Made by a program: the position numbers and the translations under genes. Positions 34,219-44,300 of a DNA stretch of 64,000 nt are shown piece by piece. Under the pieces are notes generated by a model. That model did no database searches, had not been told where the DNA came from, and saw only the letters and a list, made by a program, of their open reading frames with translations. Source of the stretch: Henckelia pumila (Eukaryota; Streptophyta; Magnoliopsida; Lamiales; Gesneriaceae); the NCBI RefSeq assembly GCF_033568475.1, contig NC_133123.1, positions 54,691,522-54,755,521 of the forward strand, given 5' to 3'. Numbering within the stretch: position 1 is the stretch's first letter; each line of letters starts with the position of its first letter.

Positions 34219-34618
34219 TTTTTCATTAATTTATTTTTTTATTACTCGTACTTATTGTTCCTCCGATCCATCGCTGTCCTATTACCGACCCTTTCAGTCT
34301 AATCCGCGGATAGAAAAGATGCAATAGACTGAATCACATGACGTGGACGTGCGATGTGAGTGACGCGGGCCGCTTTGGTGGGTCCCAGTGCGCCTTACGA
34401 GAAAAATGACTCAATAGAAAATCTACGGGTTGGAATTTGTGCGTCTTCGTCTGTTAGACCGAGATGCGCGCTATAGGTATCGAGACGAGCTTTGCTTGAG
34501 CAGGGTGAAGCTCCCGTAACTCTCAGCCGATCGAAAGTTATGTCCGTTTGAAAGACAAGCACCTGTTCCTTCGATCCGCAATTCGAGAGACAAAACAACA
34601 AAGAATTCATTCACTGTT

Positions 34619-34737
34619 GGGTACGATCATACCAACACTAATGCACTGGATCCCATCAGAACTTTGAAGTTAAGCGTGCTTGGGCGAGAGCAGTACTAGG
34701 ATGGGTGACCCCTTGAGAAGTCCTCGTGTTGCACCCC
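34619..34737 (+). rRNA. 5S rRNA gene, unit 13
   Basis: Full-length and fairly close to consensus. Differences are GGGTAC, AACACTAATGCACTGG, ACTTTGAAG and CCTTGAGAAG. Confidence 0.94.
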
Positions 34738-34861
34738 TTTTTCATTAATTTCTTTTTTTATTACTCGTACTTCTTGTTCCTCCGATTCCTCGCCGTCCTA
34801 TTCCCGAATCTTTCAGTCTAATCTTTGGATAGAAAAGATGCAATAGACTAAATCACACGAC

Positions 34862-35175
34862 GTGGATGTGCGATCTGGGTGACGAGGGCCGATTCAATAT
34901 GTCCCAGCGCGCCCAACGGGAAAAACGAACCGAAATACCATCTCTGGGTTGGAATTTGAGCGTCTCCGTCTCTTAGACCAAGATGTGCGCTGTAAGTATC
35001 GAGACGAGCTTCGCGTGAGACGTGCAATCTGGGTGATGCGGGCTGCTTTGGTGGGTCCCAGAACGCCCTACGGGAAAAACGAACAGAAAGACCATCTCCG
35101 GGTTGGAATTTGAGATTCTCCGTCTCTTAGACTAAGATGCGCGTTGTAGGTATCAGGTCGAGCTTCGCATTTGAA
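34862..35175 (+). repeat. Duplicated 5S spacer segment before unit 14
   Basis: The spacer middle (from cgtgg/caatctgggtga to gacgagcttcgcgtgag) appears twice in tandem, about 34862-35019 and 35020-35175. This gives a 623-bp period. The second copy has the features of the short-spacer subfamily (gagattctcc, then a 49-50-bp gap before tttgaaagtgcagcg near 35169). Confidence 0.85.
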
Positions 35176-35241
35176 AGTGCAGCGCCTTTTCCTCCGATCC
35201 GGAATTCGAGAAACAAAACAATAAAGAATTCATTCACTGTT

Positions 35242-35360
35242 GGGTGCGATCATACCAGTACTATTGCATCGGATCCCATCAGAACTCCAAATTTAAGCGT
35301 GCTTGGGCGAGATTTGTACTAGGATGGGTAACCACCTGGGAAGTCCTCGTGTTGCACCCT
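35242..35360 (+). rRNA. 5S rRNA gene, unit 14 (short-spacer subfamily)
   Basis: Full-length but diverged: AGTACTATTGCATCGG, CTCCAAATTTAAG, GCGAGATTTGTACT and GGGTAACCACC. The GAGATnTGTAC and GACC/AACCACC forms, together with the spacer deletion upstream, link it to units 18 and 24. Confidence 0.93.
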
Positions 35361-35756
35361 TTTTAATTAATTTTTTTTATTACTCGTACTTCTTGTTCCT
35401 CCGATTCTTCTCCGTCCTATTCCCAACTCTTTCAGTCCAATCCATATATAGAAATGATGCAATAGGCTGAATCACATGATGTGGACGTGCGATCTGGGTG
35501 ACGCGGGCCACTTCGGTGGGTCCCAGCGCACCCTACGGGAAAAACAACCCGAAAGACCATCTCCAGGTTGGAATTTGTGCGTCTCCGTCTCTTAGACCAA
35601 GATGCGCGCTGTAGGTATCGAGAAGAGCTTTGCGTGAGCAGGCTGAAGCTCCCGTAACTCTCAGCCGATAAAAAGTTATGTCCGTTTGAAAGTGTAGCCC
35701 CTGTTTCTCCGATCCACAATTCGAGAGACAAAACAACAAAGAATTCACTCACTGTT

Positions 35757-35875
35757 AGATGCGATCATACCAGCATTAATGCACTGGATCCCATCAGAAA
35801 TACGAAGTTATGCGTTCCTGGGCGAGAACAGTACTAGGATGGGTGACCACCTGGGAAGTCCTCGTGTTGCACCCC
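35757..35875 (+). rRNA. 5S rRNA gene, unit 15 (diverged)
   Basis: Full-length. The 5' end reads AGATGC, which weakens helix I. Other changes are GCATTAATGCACTGG, GAAATACG, GTTATGCGTTCCTGG, GAGAACAG and GACCACC. Confidence 0.92.
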
Positions 35876-36277
35876 TTTTTCATTAATTTATATTTTTATT
35901 ACTCGTACTTCTTGTTCCTCCGATTCCTCGCCGTCCTATTTTCCTGACTCTTTCAGTCCAATCTGCGGATAGAAAAGATGCAATAGACTGAATCACACGA
36001 CGTGGACGTGCGATCTGGGTGATGTGGGCTGCATCAGTGGGTCCCAGCGCGCCCTACGGAAAAAACGACCCGAAAGACCATCTCCGGGTTTAAATTTGTG
36101 CGTCTCCATCTCTTAGACTAAGATGCGTGCTATAGGTATCGAGACGAGCTTTGCATGGGCATGCTGAAGCTCCCGTACCTCTCAGCCGATCAAAAGTTAT
36201 GTCCGTTTGAAAGTGAAGCGTCTGTTACTTCGATCCGCAATTCGAGAGACAAAACAACAAAGAATTCATTCTTCGTC

Positions 36278-36396
36278 GGGTGCGATCATACCAGCACTAA
36301 TGAACCGGATCCCATTAGAAATCCAAAGTTAAGCGTACTTGGGCATGAGCAGTACTAGGATGGGTGACCCCTTGGGAAGTCCTCGTGTTGCACCCC
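36278..36396 (+). rRNA. 5S rRNA gene, unit 16
   Basis: Full-length with an intact helix I. Changes are AATGAACCGG, CCATTAGAAATCCAAAG, GCGTACTTGG and GGGCATGAG. The pre-gene block is also altered (cttcgtc in place of cactgtt). Confidence 0.93.
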
Positions 36397-36795
36397 TTTT
36401 TCATTAATTTCTTTTTTATTACACGTACTTCTTGTTCCTCCGATTCCTCGCCGTCCTATTCCCAACTCTTACAGTCCAATCCTCGGATAGAAAAGACGCA
36501 ATAGACTTAATAACATGATGTAGACGTGCGATCTGGGTGATGCGAGCCGCTTCGGTGGGTCCCAACGCGCCCTACGGGAAAAATGACCCGAAATACCATC
36601 TTCGGGTTGGAATTTGTGCGTCTCCGTCTCTTAAACCGAGATGCGCGATGTAGGTATCGAAACGAGTTTCATGTGAGCAGGCTGAAGCTCCCGTAACTCT
36701 CAGCCGATTGAAAGTTATGTTCGTTTGAAAGTGCAGCGCCTGTTCCTCCGATCCGTAATTCGAGAGACAAAACAACAAAAAATTCATTCACTGTT

Positions 36796-36914
36796 GGGTG
36801 CGATCATACCAGCACTGATACACCATATCCCTTCAGAACTTCGAAGTTAAGCATGCTTGGGCGAGAGCAGTATTAGAATGGGTGACCCCCTAGGAAGTCC
36901 TCGTGTTGTACCCC
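36796..36914 (+). rRNA. 5S rRNA gene, unit 17 (diverged)
   Basis: Full-length. Changes are ACTGATACACCATATCCCTTC, ACTTCG, GCATGC, AGTATTAGAATGG, CCTAGGAAG and GTTGTACCCC. It shares several changes with unit 3 (ACTTCG, GCATGC, GTATTAG). Confidence 0.92.
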
Positions 36915-37191
36915 TTTTTCATTAATTTCTTTTTTTATTACTCATAATTCTTGTTCCTCCGATTCCACGCCGTCCTATTCTGGACTCTTTCAGTCCAATC
37001 CGCGGATAGAAAAGATGCAATAGACTGAATTACACGACGTGTACGTGAGGTTTGGGTGACGCGGGCCGTTTCAATGGGTCCCAGTGTGCCCTAAGGGAAA
37101 AACAACCAGAAAGACCATCTCCGGGTAGGAATTTGAGATTCTTCGTCTCTTAGATTGAGATGCGCATTAAAGGTATGGAGTCGAGCTTCGC

Positions 37192-37193
37192 GT
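37192..37193 (+). other. Spacer deletion junction before unit 18
   Basis: gagcttcgcg joins directly to tttgaaagtg, where other spacers have about 49-50 bp between them. The same junction is at about 35169 and 62298, upstream of units 14 and 24. Confidence 0.85.
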
Positions 37194-37264
37194 TTGAAAG
37201 TGCAGCGCCTGTTTCTGCGATCCGCAATTCGAGAGACAAAACAATAAAGAATTCATTCAATGTT

Positions 37265-37383
37265 GGGTGCGAGAATACCAATACTAATGCATCGGATCCT
37301 ATCAGAACTCCGAAGTTAAGCGTGCTTGGGCGAGATCTGTACTAGGATGGGTGACCACCTAGGAAGTCCTCGTGTTGCACCCC
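37265..37383 (+). rRNA. 5S rRNA gene, unit 18 (short-spacer subfamily)
   Basis: Full-length. Changes are GCGAGAATACCAATAC, GCATCGGATCCTATC, GCGAGATCTGTACT and GACCACCTAGG. The GAGATCTGTAC form within the internal promoter is diagnostic of the subfamily shared with units 14 and 24. Confidence 0.93.
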
Positions 37384-37782
37384 TTTTTTATTAATTTATT
37401 TTTTTATTACTCGTACTTCTTGTTCCTCCGATTCCTCGCCGTCCTATTCCCGACTCTTTCCGTCCAATCCGTGGATAGAATTGATGCAATAGACTGAATC
37501 ACATGATGTGGACGTGCAATCTGGGTGACGCGGGCCGCTTCGGTGAGTCCCAGCCCAACCTACGAGAAAAATGGCTTGAAAGACCATCTCAGGGTTGGAA
37601 TTTGTGCGTCTTCGTCTCTTATACCGAAATGCACGCTATAGGTATCGAGACGAGCTTCGCGTGAGCAGGCTGAAGCTCCCGTAACTCTCAGCCGATCGAA
37701 AGTTATGTCCGTATGAAGTGCAGCGCCTGTTCCTCCGATCCGCAATTCGAAAGACAAAACAACAAAGAATTCATTCACTGTT

Positions 37783-37901
37783 GGGTGCGATCATACCAAC
37801 ACTAATTCACCGGATACCATCAGAACTCCGAAGTTAAGCGTGCTTGGGCGAGAGCAGTACTAGGATGGGTGATCCCCTGAGAAGTTCTCGTGTTGTACCC
37901 C
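37783..37901 (+). rRNA. 5S rRNA gene, unit 19
   Basis: Full-length and fairly close to consensus through the internal promoter. Changes are AACACTAATTCACCGGATACC, GTGATCCCCTGAGAAGTTC and GTTGTACCCC. Confidence 0.93.
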
Positions 37902-38298
37902 TTTTTCAATAATTTCTTTTTTCATTACTCGTACTTATTGTTCCTCCGATTTCTCGCCATCTTATTCCTGACTCTTACAGTCTAATTCTCGGATAGAAAA
38001 TATTCAATAGACTTAATCACATGACGTGGACGTGCGATCAGGGTGACGCGGGCCGCTTCGGTGAGTCCCAGCGCGCCCTACGGGAAAAACGACCCAAAAG
38101 ACAATCTTCGGGTTGGAAAATGTGCGTCTCCATCTCTTAGACCGAGATGCTCTCTATAGGTATCGATACGAGCTTTGCTTAAGCAGGATGAAGCTCCCAT
38201 AACTCTCAGCCGATCGAAAGTTATGTCCGTTTGAAAGTGAAGAGCCTGTTCCTCCGATCCGCAATTCGAGAGACAAAACAACAAAGAATTCATTCACT

Positions 38299-38388
38299 GG
38301 ATCCCATCAGAACTCCGAAGTTAAGCGTGCTTGGGGAAGAGCAGTACTAGCATGGGTGAACCCTTGGAAAGTCCTCGTGTTGCTCCCA
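38299..38388 (+). pseudogene. 5S rRNA pseudogene, unit 20 (5'-truncated)
   Basis: The pre-gene spacer cattcactg runs straight into GGATCCCATC, so the first 29 nt of the gene are missing, along with the last spacer bases. The internal promoter region is mostly present but altered (CTTGGGGAAGAG, TAGCATGGGTGAACCC), and the 3' end reads GCTCCCA. No 5' arm exists for helix I. Confidence 0.93.
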
Positions 38389-38788
38389 TTTTTCATTAAT
38401 TTCTTTTTTTATTACTCGTACTTCTTGTTCCTCCGATTCCTTGCCGTCCTATTCCCGATTCTTATAGTCTAATTCTCTGATAAAAAACATGCAATAGACT
38501 GAATCACATGATGTAGACATGCGATCTGGTTGACGCGGGCTGCTTCGGTGGGTCCCAGCACGCCCTACGGGAAAAACGACCTGAAATACCATCTCCGGTT
38601 TGGAATTTGTGTGTCTCCGTCTCTTAGACCAAGATGTGCGCTATAGGTATCGAAATGAGCTTCGCGAGAGCAGGCTGAAGCCCCCGTAACTCTCAGTCGA
38701 TCGAAAGTTATGTCCGTTTGAAAGTGCAGCGCCTGTTCCTCCGATCCACAATTTGAGAGAGAAAACAACAAAGAATTCATTCACTGTT

Positions 38789-38907
38789 AGGTGCGATCAT
38801 TACAGCACTAATACACCGGATCCCATCAGAACTCCGGTGTTAAGCTTGCTTGGGCGAGAGAAGTACTAGGATGGGTGACCACCTAGAAATTCCTCGTGTT
38901 GCACACC
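38789..38907 (+). rRNA. 5S rRNA gene, unit 21 (diverged)
   Basis: Full-length. Changes are AGGTGC, ATCATTACAGC, ATACACCGG, CTCCGGTGTTAAGCTTGC, GAGAAGTAC, GACCACCTAGAAATTCC and GCACACC. Both ends of helix I are weakened. Confidence 0.92.
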
Positions 38908-39307
38908 TTTTTCATTAATTTCTTTTTTTATTACTTGTACTTCTTGTTCCTCCGATTCCTAGCCGTCCTATTCCCGACTCTTTCAGTCCAATCCGCGGAT
39001 AGAAACGATGCAATAAACTGAATCACATGACGTGGACGTCTGATCTGGGTGACGCGGGCCGCTTCGGTGGGTCCCAGTGCACCCTACGGGAAAAACGACC
39101 CAAAAGACCATCTCCGGGTTGGAATTTGTGCGTCTCTATCTCTTAGACCGAGATGCGAACTATAGGTATCGTGACGAGCTTCGCATGAGCAGGCTGAAGC
39201 TATCGTAACTCTCAGCCGATCGAAAGTTATGTCCGTTTGAAAGTGCAGCGCCTGTTCCTCCGATCCGCAATTCAAAAGACAAAACAACAAAGAATTCAAT
39301 CACTGTT

Positions 39308-39426
39308 GGGTGCGATCTTACTGGCACTAATGCACCGGATACCATCAGAACTCCGAAGTTAAGTGTGCTTGGGTGAGAGCAGTTCTAGGATTGCTGACCC
39401 CCTGGGAAGTCCTCGTGTTGCACATA
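39308..39426 (+). rRNA. 5S rRNA gene, unit 22 (diverged)
   Basis: Full-length. Changes are ATCTTACTGGC, GGATACC, AAGTGTGC, GGGTGAGAG, AGTTCTAGGATTGCTGACC and a 3' end of GCACATA. Box C and helix I are both altered. Confidence 0.92.
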
Positions 39427-39827
39427 TTTTTCATTAATTTCTTTTTTTTATTACTCGTACTTATTGTTCCTCCGATTCCTCGCCGTCCTATTCCTGACTC
39501 TTACAGTCCAATCTTTGGATAGAAAAGATTCAATAGACTGAATCACACGACTTGGACGTGCGATCTGGGTGATGTGGGCCGCTTCAGTGGGTCCCAGCGT
39601 GCCCTACAGGAAAAAAGACAAGAAAGACCATCTCCGGGTTGGAATTTGTGCGTCTCCGTCTCTTAGACCGAGATGCACGCCGTAGGTATCGAGACGAGCT
39701 TTGCGTGAGCAGGCTGAAGCTCCTGTAACTCTCAGCCGATCGAAAGTTATGTCCGTTTGAAAGTGCAGCGCCTGTTCCTCCGATCCGTAATTCGAGAGAC
39801 AAAATAACAAAGAATTCATTCACTGTT

Positions 39828-39905
39828 GGGTGCGATTATACCAGCACTAATGCACCGGATCCCATCAGAACTCCGAAGTTAAGCTTTCTTGGGCGAGAGC
39901 AGTAC
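39828..39905 (+). pseudogene. 5S rRNA gene unit 23, 5' part (split by the E4 nest)
   Basis: Nucleotides 1-78 of a 5S gene otherwise near consensus (GATTATACC, GCTTTCTTGG). It is interrupted at the edge of box C by the E4-E5-E6 nest. The left target duplication agtac is at 39901-39905 (gene nt 74-78). The E1 nest is inserted in unit 7 at nt 69-73, so the two insertion points are 5 bp apart in gene coordinates. Confidence 0.94.
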
Positions 39906-41319
39906 TGTAGTAACCCGTAACCCAATAAAGAGATTACGGAAATTAATCATATTTAAATTTCAAATTTTTGGATGGCCCGATGAGAAGACCGGAGGATCCG
40001 AAGACATTCGGACGATCCGAAGTGATGTTCGGGGGCTCCAATCGCGTTCGGACTGTCCGTCGGCGGGATCAGAGGGCCGAAACAGGGTTAGGTCTTACGT
40101 CATCGAATACGTCAGCAAGGTGACGTCGTTGCTGACATCACTGATGGGACTTCGGAGGACCCGAAGTCAGGATCGGACGATCCGATCGTGTACGGAGGCT
40201 CCGAACAGGGTTCGGACGGCCCGAACTTCGCCTATAAATATGAGGGACGAGAGTTCATTTGAGGTGCACCAATACCTATCTTCTCTCTCTACTCCTAGGC
40301 TTTCTAACTCAAATCTAGGGAGATCTAGGCATCCTACGGGAAATCCGAAAATGGCACAGCGATCTAGGCGTCGTAGCGGAGCTGTGGCCTAGTTTTGAGA
40401 CTATTGACAGCAAAGGGCTAATGACGGACGCAGGTATAACTTTGGCATCCTAAAAATATTTAGGAGTATGCATTAGCATAGTTAAGGGTTTTAGAGCTTA
40501 AATAATGATGCATGGGTATTTGCATTGTAGTAGCAGTAGACTGGACTAGTAGGCTTGGAGTCTAGAACAGCGGAGCTAGGTTTGACCATCAGTGTTAGAG
40601 GTGCGTAAGTACTGACCGAGATATCCGGCATGATATATATGCTTATATGTTGCATGATTATGTGCTACGTGTTTCACCATGTTTTACGGCTTTAGCACAT
40701 GCATATTTTTACGGTAGATTGCATCTGGTATGATGTGAGTCATGACAAGTTTCCATCGGTGATGAGTTACTTCTTATGGATTCTTGTCTGGGGACACTCA
40801 GCCCGTGGTTTCACTATATCTAGGAGCGACCACGACGGTGGAGTAGACGCTATAGTGGATAGGGGAATACAAGAGTACCCCGCGGAGTAGCTCTCTTAGC
40901 ACGATACTGTGTGTTCATGGTGCCCTGAGTAGACTGTTTTACCTAGTGATTTTAAATCATTTGTTTGTTGCATATTAGTTTATATATCATTGCTTTGTAT
41001 TGAGCATTGTCACTCACGCCCCTGTGTTTGGTATTGGTGGTATACCTTGTGGCGGGTCAGGTTTGAGGTTGGACGGTCCAGGAGGCTCTCAGCAGGAGTG
41101 ATGTCCCGAGAGTCTGGAGTTTTAGGGGGTTAGGATTTGTTTACCCTGAACCTTCGATTTGGTTGTATAATGGTATTTATAAATTTTTGTTATCATCGGT
41201 TGTATTCTGCCGATTGGATTTGTTGTACTTTTAAGTATCCGCTCCTTACGCTTTAAGTTTTATGCATGCGCTTAAATTATAACTCTGATTAGATAGTGGA
41301 TCCGAGTTGGGTCACTACA
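39906..41319 (+). repeat. E4 5' LTR
   Basis: 1414 bp, TGTAGTAACCC...GTCACTACA. Landmarks are the palindrome array (39989-40226), TATA-like tataaata (40233-40240) and the block conserved across families (40411-40500). It holds no gene; the short open frames in it are chance. Confidence 0.92.
39989..40226 (+). promoter_or_regulatory. E4 5' LTR: array of imperfect palindromes upstream of TATA
   Basis: Units such as ccggaggatccg, tcggacgatccga, cggaggctccga and ttcggacggcccgaa are spread over about 240 bp ending 7 bp before tataaata. Several TGACG/CGTCA motifs (bZIP-type core) lie in the middle (about 40096-40130). Probably a U3 enhancer. The binding factor is unknown to me. Confidence 0.6.
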
Positions 41320-41324
41320 CTTTT

Positions 41325-41336
41325 TGGTATCAGAGC
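41325..41336 (+). other. E4 primer-binding site
   Basis: TGGTATCAGAGC, complementary to initiator tRNA-Met, lies five bases after the 5' LTR end. Confidence 0.93.
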
Positions 41337-41385
41337 GCATTGCACTGGGAATTTCGTAAAGCAGATTAAGTAATTATCTGTTCTC

Positions 41386-44300
41386 ATGAAACAGATGGCA
41401 GATTACGATGAGAGCCACGATAGCGGAGGTGGCGGTCGATGGGGCGATCCGAATGATCGTAGACATCGTCGTGGAGAGCCTGATGAGCGCAAATGAGTGA
41501 GCATGCGCAGGTTTAAGGAGGTTATCCCGAAGCCCTTGATAGGAGGTGAGACGCTTGATGAGGCTGAGGATTGGCTTGAGAGGATGGATTAGTTTTTTCA
41601 GGAGTTCCGTTGAACAGACGAGGATAGGATGGAGATTCTTGCCTTCATGCTTGAGGGGCGAGCGAGGAAGTGGTGGAGATCTACTTCCGCACCATTCATA
41701 GCAGTGAGAGGAGTAGCAACGTGGGTTGAGTTCCGTACTGCTTTTCGGAGACTGTATTTCCCTCCAGTTCTTCGTTAGGCGAAAGCCAGTGAGTTGGTGA
41801 GTTTACGACAGGGTACGATGATGATCGAGGAGTACCAGCAGAAGTTCTTTGATCTGCTACCTTATTGTCCTCACATTGCTGATAGTTCTATGGCAAAGTA
41901 CGACCATTTTCTTCAGGGTCTGAACCCTAAGATTCATCGGATGGTCGTTGTGGGCAGTGATATGACCTACAAGGGCTTGGTGGACCGTTGTCGCCAGGCG
42001 GAGGACACTATCATGAGGAACAAGGGACTCTTCTCTTCTTTTTCCAAGTCAGCGAGTCTTTCATGAAGCCAGGAGGTACTTCTTCTTCATATGGATCTGG
42101 TGGATTGCATAACTTTGGTGGACAGAGATCGAACCGATGTTGTCAGTGTAGGCGCAAGCATCTTGCAGGCCCATGTCCTCATTTTAGTGGGGCATGTTTC
42201 CAATGTGGTCAGTAGGGTCATATGAAGAGAGATTGTCCGTTATTGATGGGAGCAGAGAGTGGTTCTGGAGGTTCTCAGGCATCTGTTCAGCCACCTCAGT
42301 ACCATTAGCCACCTTATCAGCAGCCGTATTCCCAGCAACCGCAGCAGTTTCAGCGACAGCCTGCTCAGAATCCTTCTCGGGGTCATTCTTCTTTGCGACC
42401 ACGTGCCCAGGGTCAGGTCTTTGCGCTTAACCAGGAACAGGCAGAGGTTGATAGTGATCGGATGATCGCAGGTATCTGTAGTTTATGTGGTTTTCCTGCA
42501 TATGTTTTTATTGATACCGGTGCATCACATTCTTTCGTATCAGCACGTTTTGCTAAGAAGTATAAGTTTCTATTTATTCCATTAGACGTCTTGCTAGTAG
42601 TTTCTACTCCAATGGGTAGCGAGATTTTAGCCAAGCATCTAGTTGTGGGTTGTGTTTTGGATTTCGAGGGGCATCAGCTTAGTGCTAACCTGATGATTCT
42701 AGCCATGGAGGATTTTGATTATATAATTGGGATAGATCTCCTGACTACCTACCGAGCGATAGTGGATTGCTATCAGATATTTTTTCAGTTCCATCCCGAG
42801 GATTGCGAGTTTTGGTATTTCTATGGTGAGGGAGCGCGACCCCCGATGCTAGTGGTTTCTGCTCTGAAAGCCCGGCGTGCTTTAGAGTCTGGCGGGGAAG
42901 GCTACCTTATCTACGCCATTGAAGCATCATTAGGAGAGCTAGACATCCAGGCGATACCAGTGGTTTGTGATTTTCCCGATGTGTTTTCGGAGGAGATTCC
43001 AGGCTTACCACCAGTGAGGGAGATCGCGTTTGGCATTGAGTTAGTGCCAGGGACTGCACCGATTTCCAGAGCTCCTTACCGTTTGGCACCGTCAGAGATG
43101 AAAGAGCTGTAGAAGCAATTGCAAGATCTTCTTGATAAGGGCTATATTCGACCTAGTGTTTCGCCATGGGGGGCCCCAGTACTGTTTGTCAAGAAGAAGG
43201 ATGGTTCGATATGTTTGTGTATCGATTACCGTCAGTTGAATCAAGTGACATTTAAGAACAAATATCCTTTTCTGCGGATAGATGATCTCTTAGATCAGTT
43301 ACAGGGTACTTCTGTCTATTCAAAGATTGATCTTCGGTCGGGATATCACTAGTTGAGGGTTAGAGATGAGGATATCTCTAAAACAGCATTTCGTATGCGG
43401 TATGGTCACTATGAATTTTTAGTGAGGCCGTTTGGTCTGACGAATGCTACAGCTATTTTCATGGATCTGATGAATAGGGTATTCCGCAACTTCCTAGATA
43501 AGTTTGTGGTAGTGTTCATCCATGACATCTTGGTGTATTCTCGCAGCATGGATGAGCATTCCTACCATCTCTACACTGTACTTCAGGTCTTGAGAGAAAG
43601 ACATTTGTACGTAAAGCTGAGCAAGTGTGACTTTTGGATTGACCAAGTTGTGTTCCTTGGTCATGTCATTTCTCAGGAGGGCGTATCTATTGACCCCAGC
43701 AAGACAGAGGCAATTCTGAATTGGTAGCGTCCGACTACAGCTTTTGAGATTCGTAGTTTCCTTAGTTTGGCAGGATACTACCGGCGTTTTGTGGAAAATT
43801 TCACTCAGATAGCAAGGCCTTTGACTCAGTTGGCGAAGAAAGATGCTTCTTTCATGTGGTCAGATGCATGTGAAGATAGTTTTTATGAGTTAAGACGCCG
43901 TTTGACGATAGCTCCAGTTCATGCTTTGCCGTCTGGATCAGGTGGTTTTGTAGTCTACACTGATGCTTCTCTCCAGGGTTTGGGGTGTGTGTTGACTCAG
44001 AATGGCCACGTGATCGTGTATGCATCCAGACAGTTGAAAACTCACAAGGAGAACTATCCCGTACATGATCTAAAGCTTGCAGCCATTTCTTTGCTCTGAA
44101 GATATGGCGTCACTATTTGTACGGAGAGCGATTTGAGATCTTCACCGATCATAAGAGTTTGAAGTATCTGTTCACTCAGGCTGAGTTGAACATGCGGCAG
44201 CGTCGTTCGATGGATCTGTTGAAATATTATGACTGTGAGATCAAGTACCATCCAGGTTCTTCAAACCCCGTTGCTGATGCGCTTAGTCGCAAGGTCTATG

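Larger units (their letters stand above)
31582..39900 (+). repeat. 5S rDNA tandem array, segment II (units 7-23)
   Basis: Gene starts are at 32029, 32544, 33062, 33582, 34100, 34619, 35242, 35757, 36278, 36796, 37265, 37783, (38299), 38789, 39308 and 39828. Most periods are 515-521 bp. The exceptions are 623 bp before 35242 (spacer duplication plus deletion), 469 bp before 37265 (spacer deletion), and a truncated gene at 38299. All copies are in the same orientation as segments I and III, so this is one array split by two nests. Confidence 0.95.

Noticed and set aside
39889-40392. A 167-codon plus-strand open frame
   Set aside because: It starts inside 5S unit 23 and runs across the E4 boundary into the U3 palindrome array. 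It is a chance frame over a junction with no protein motif.
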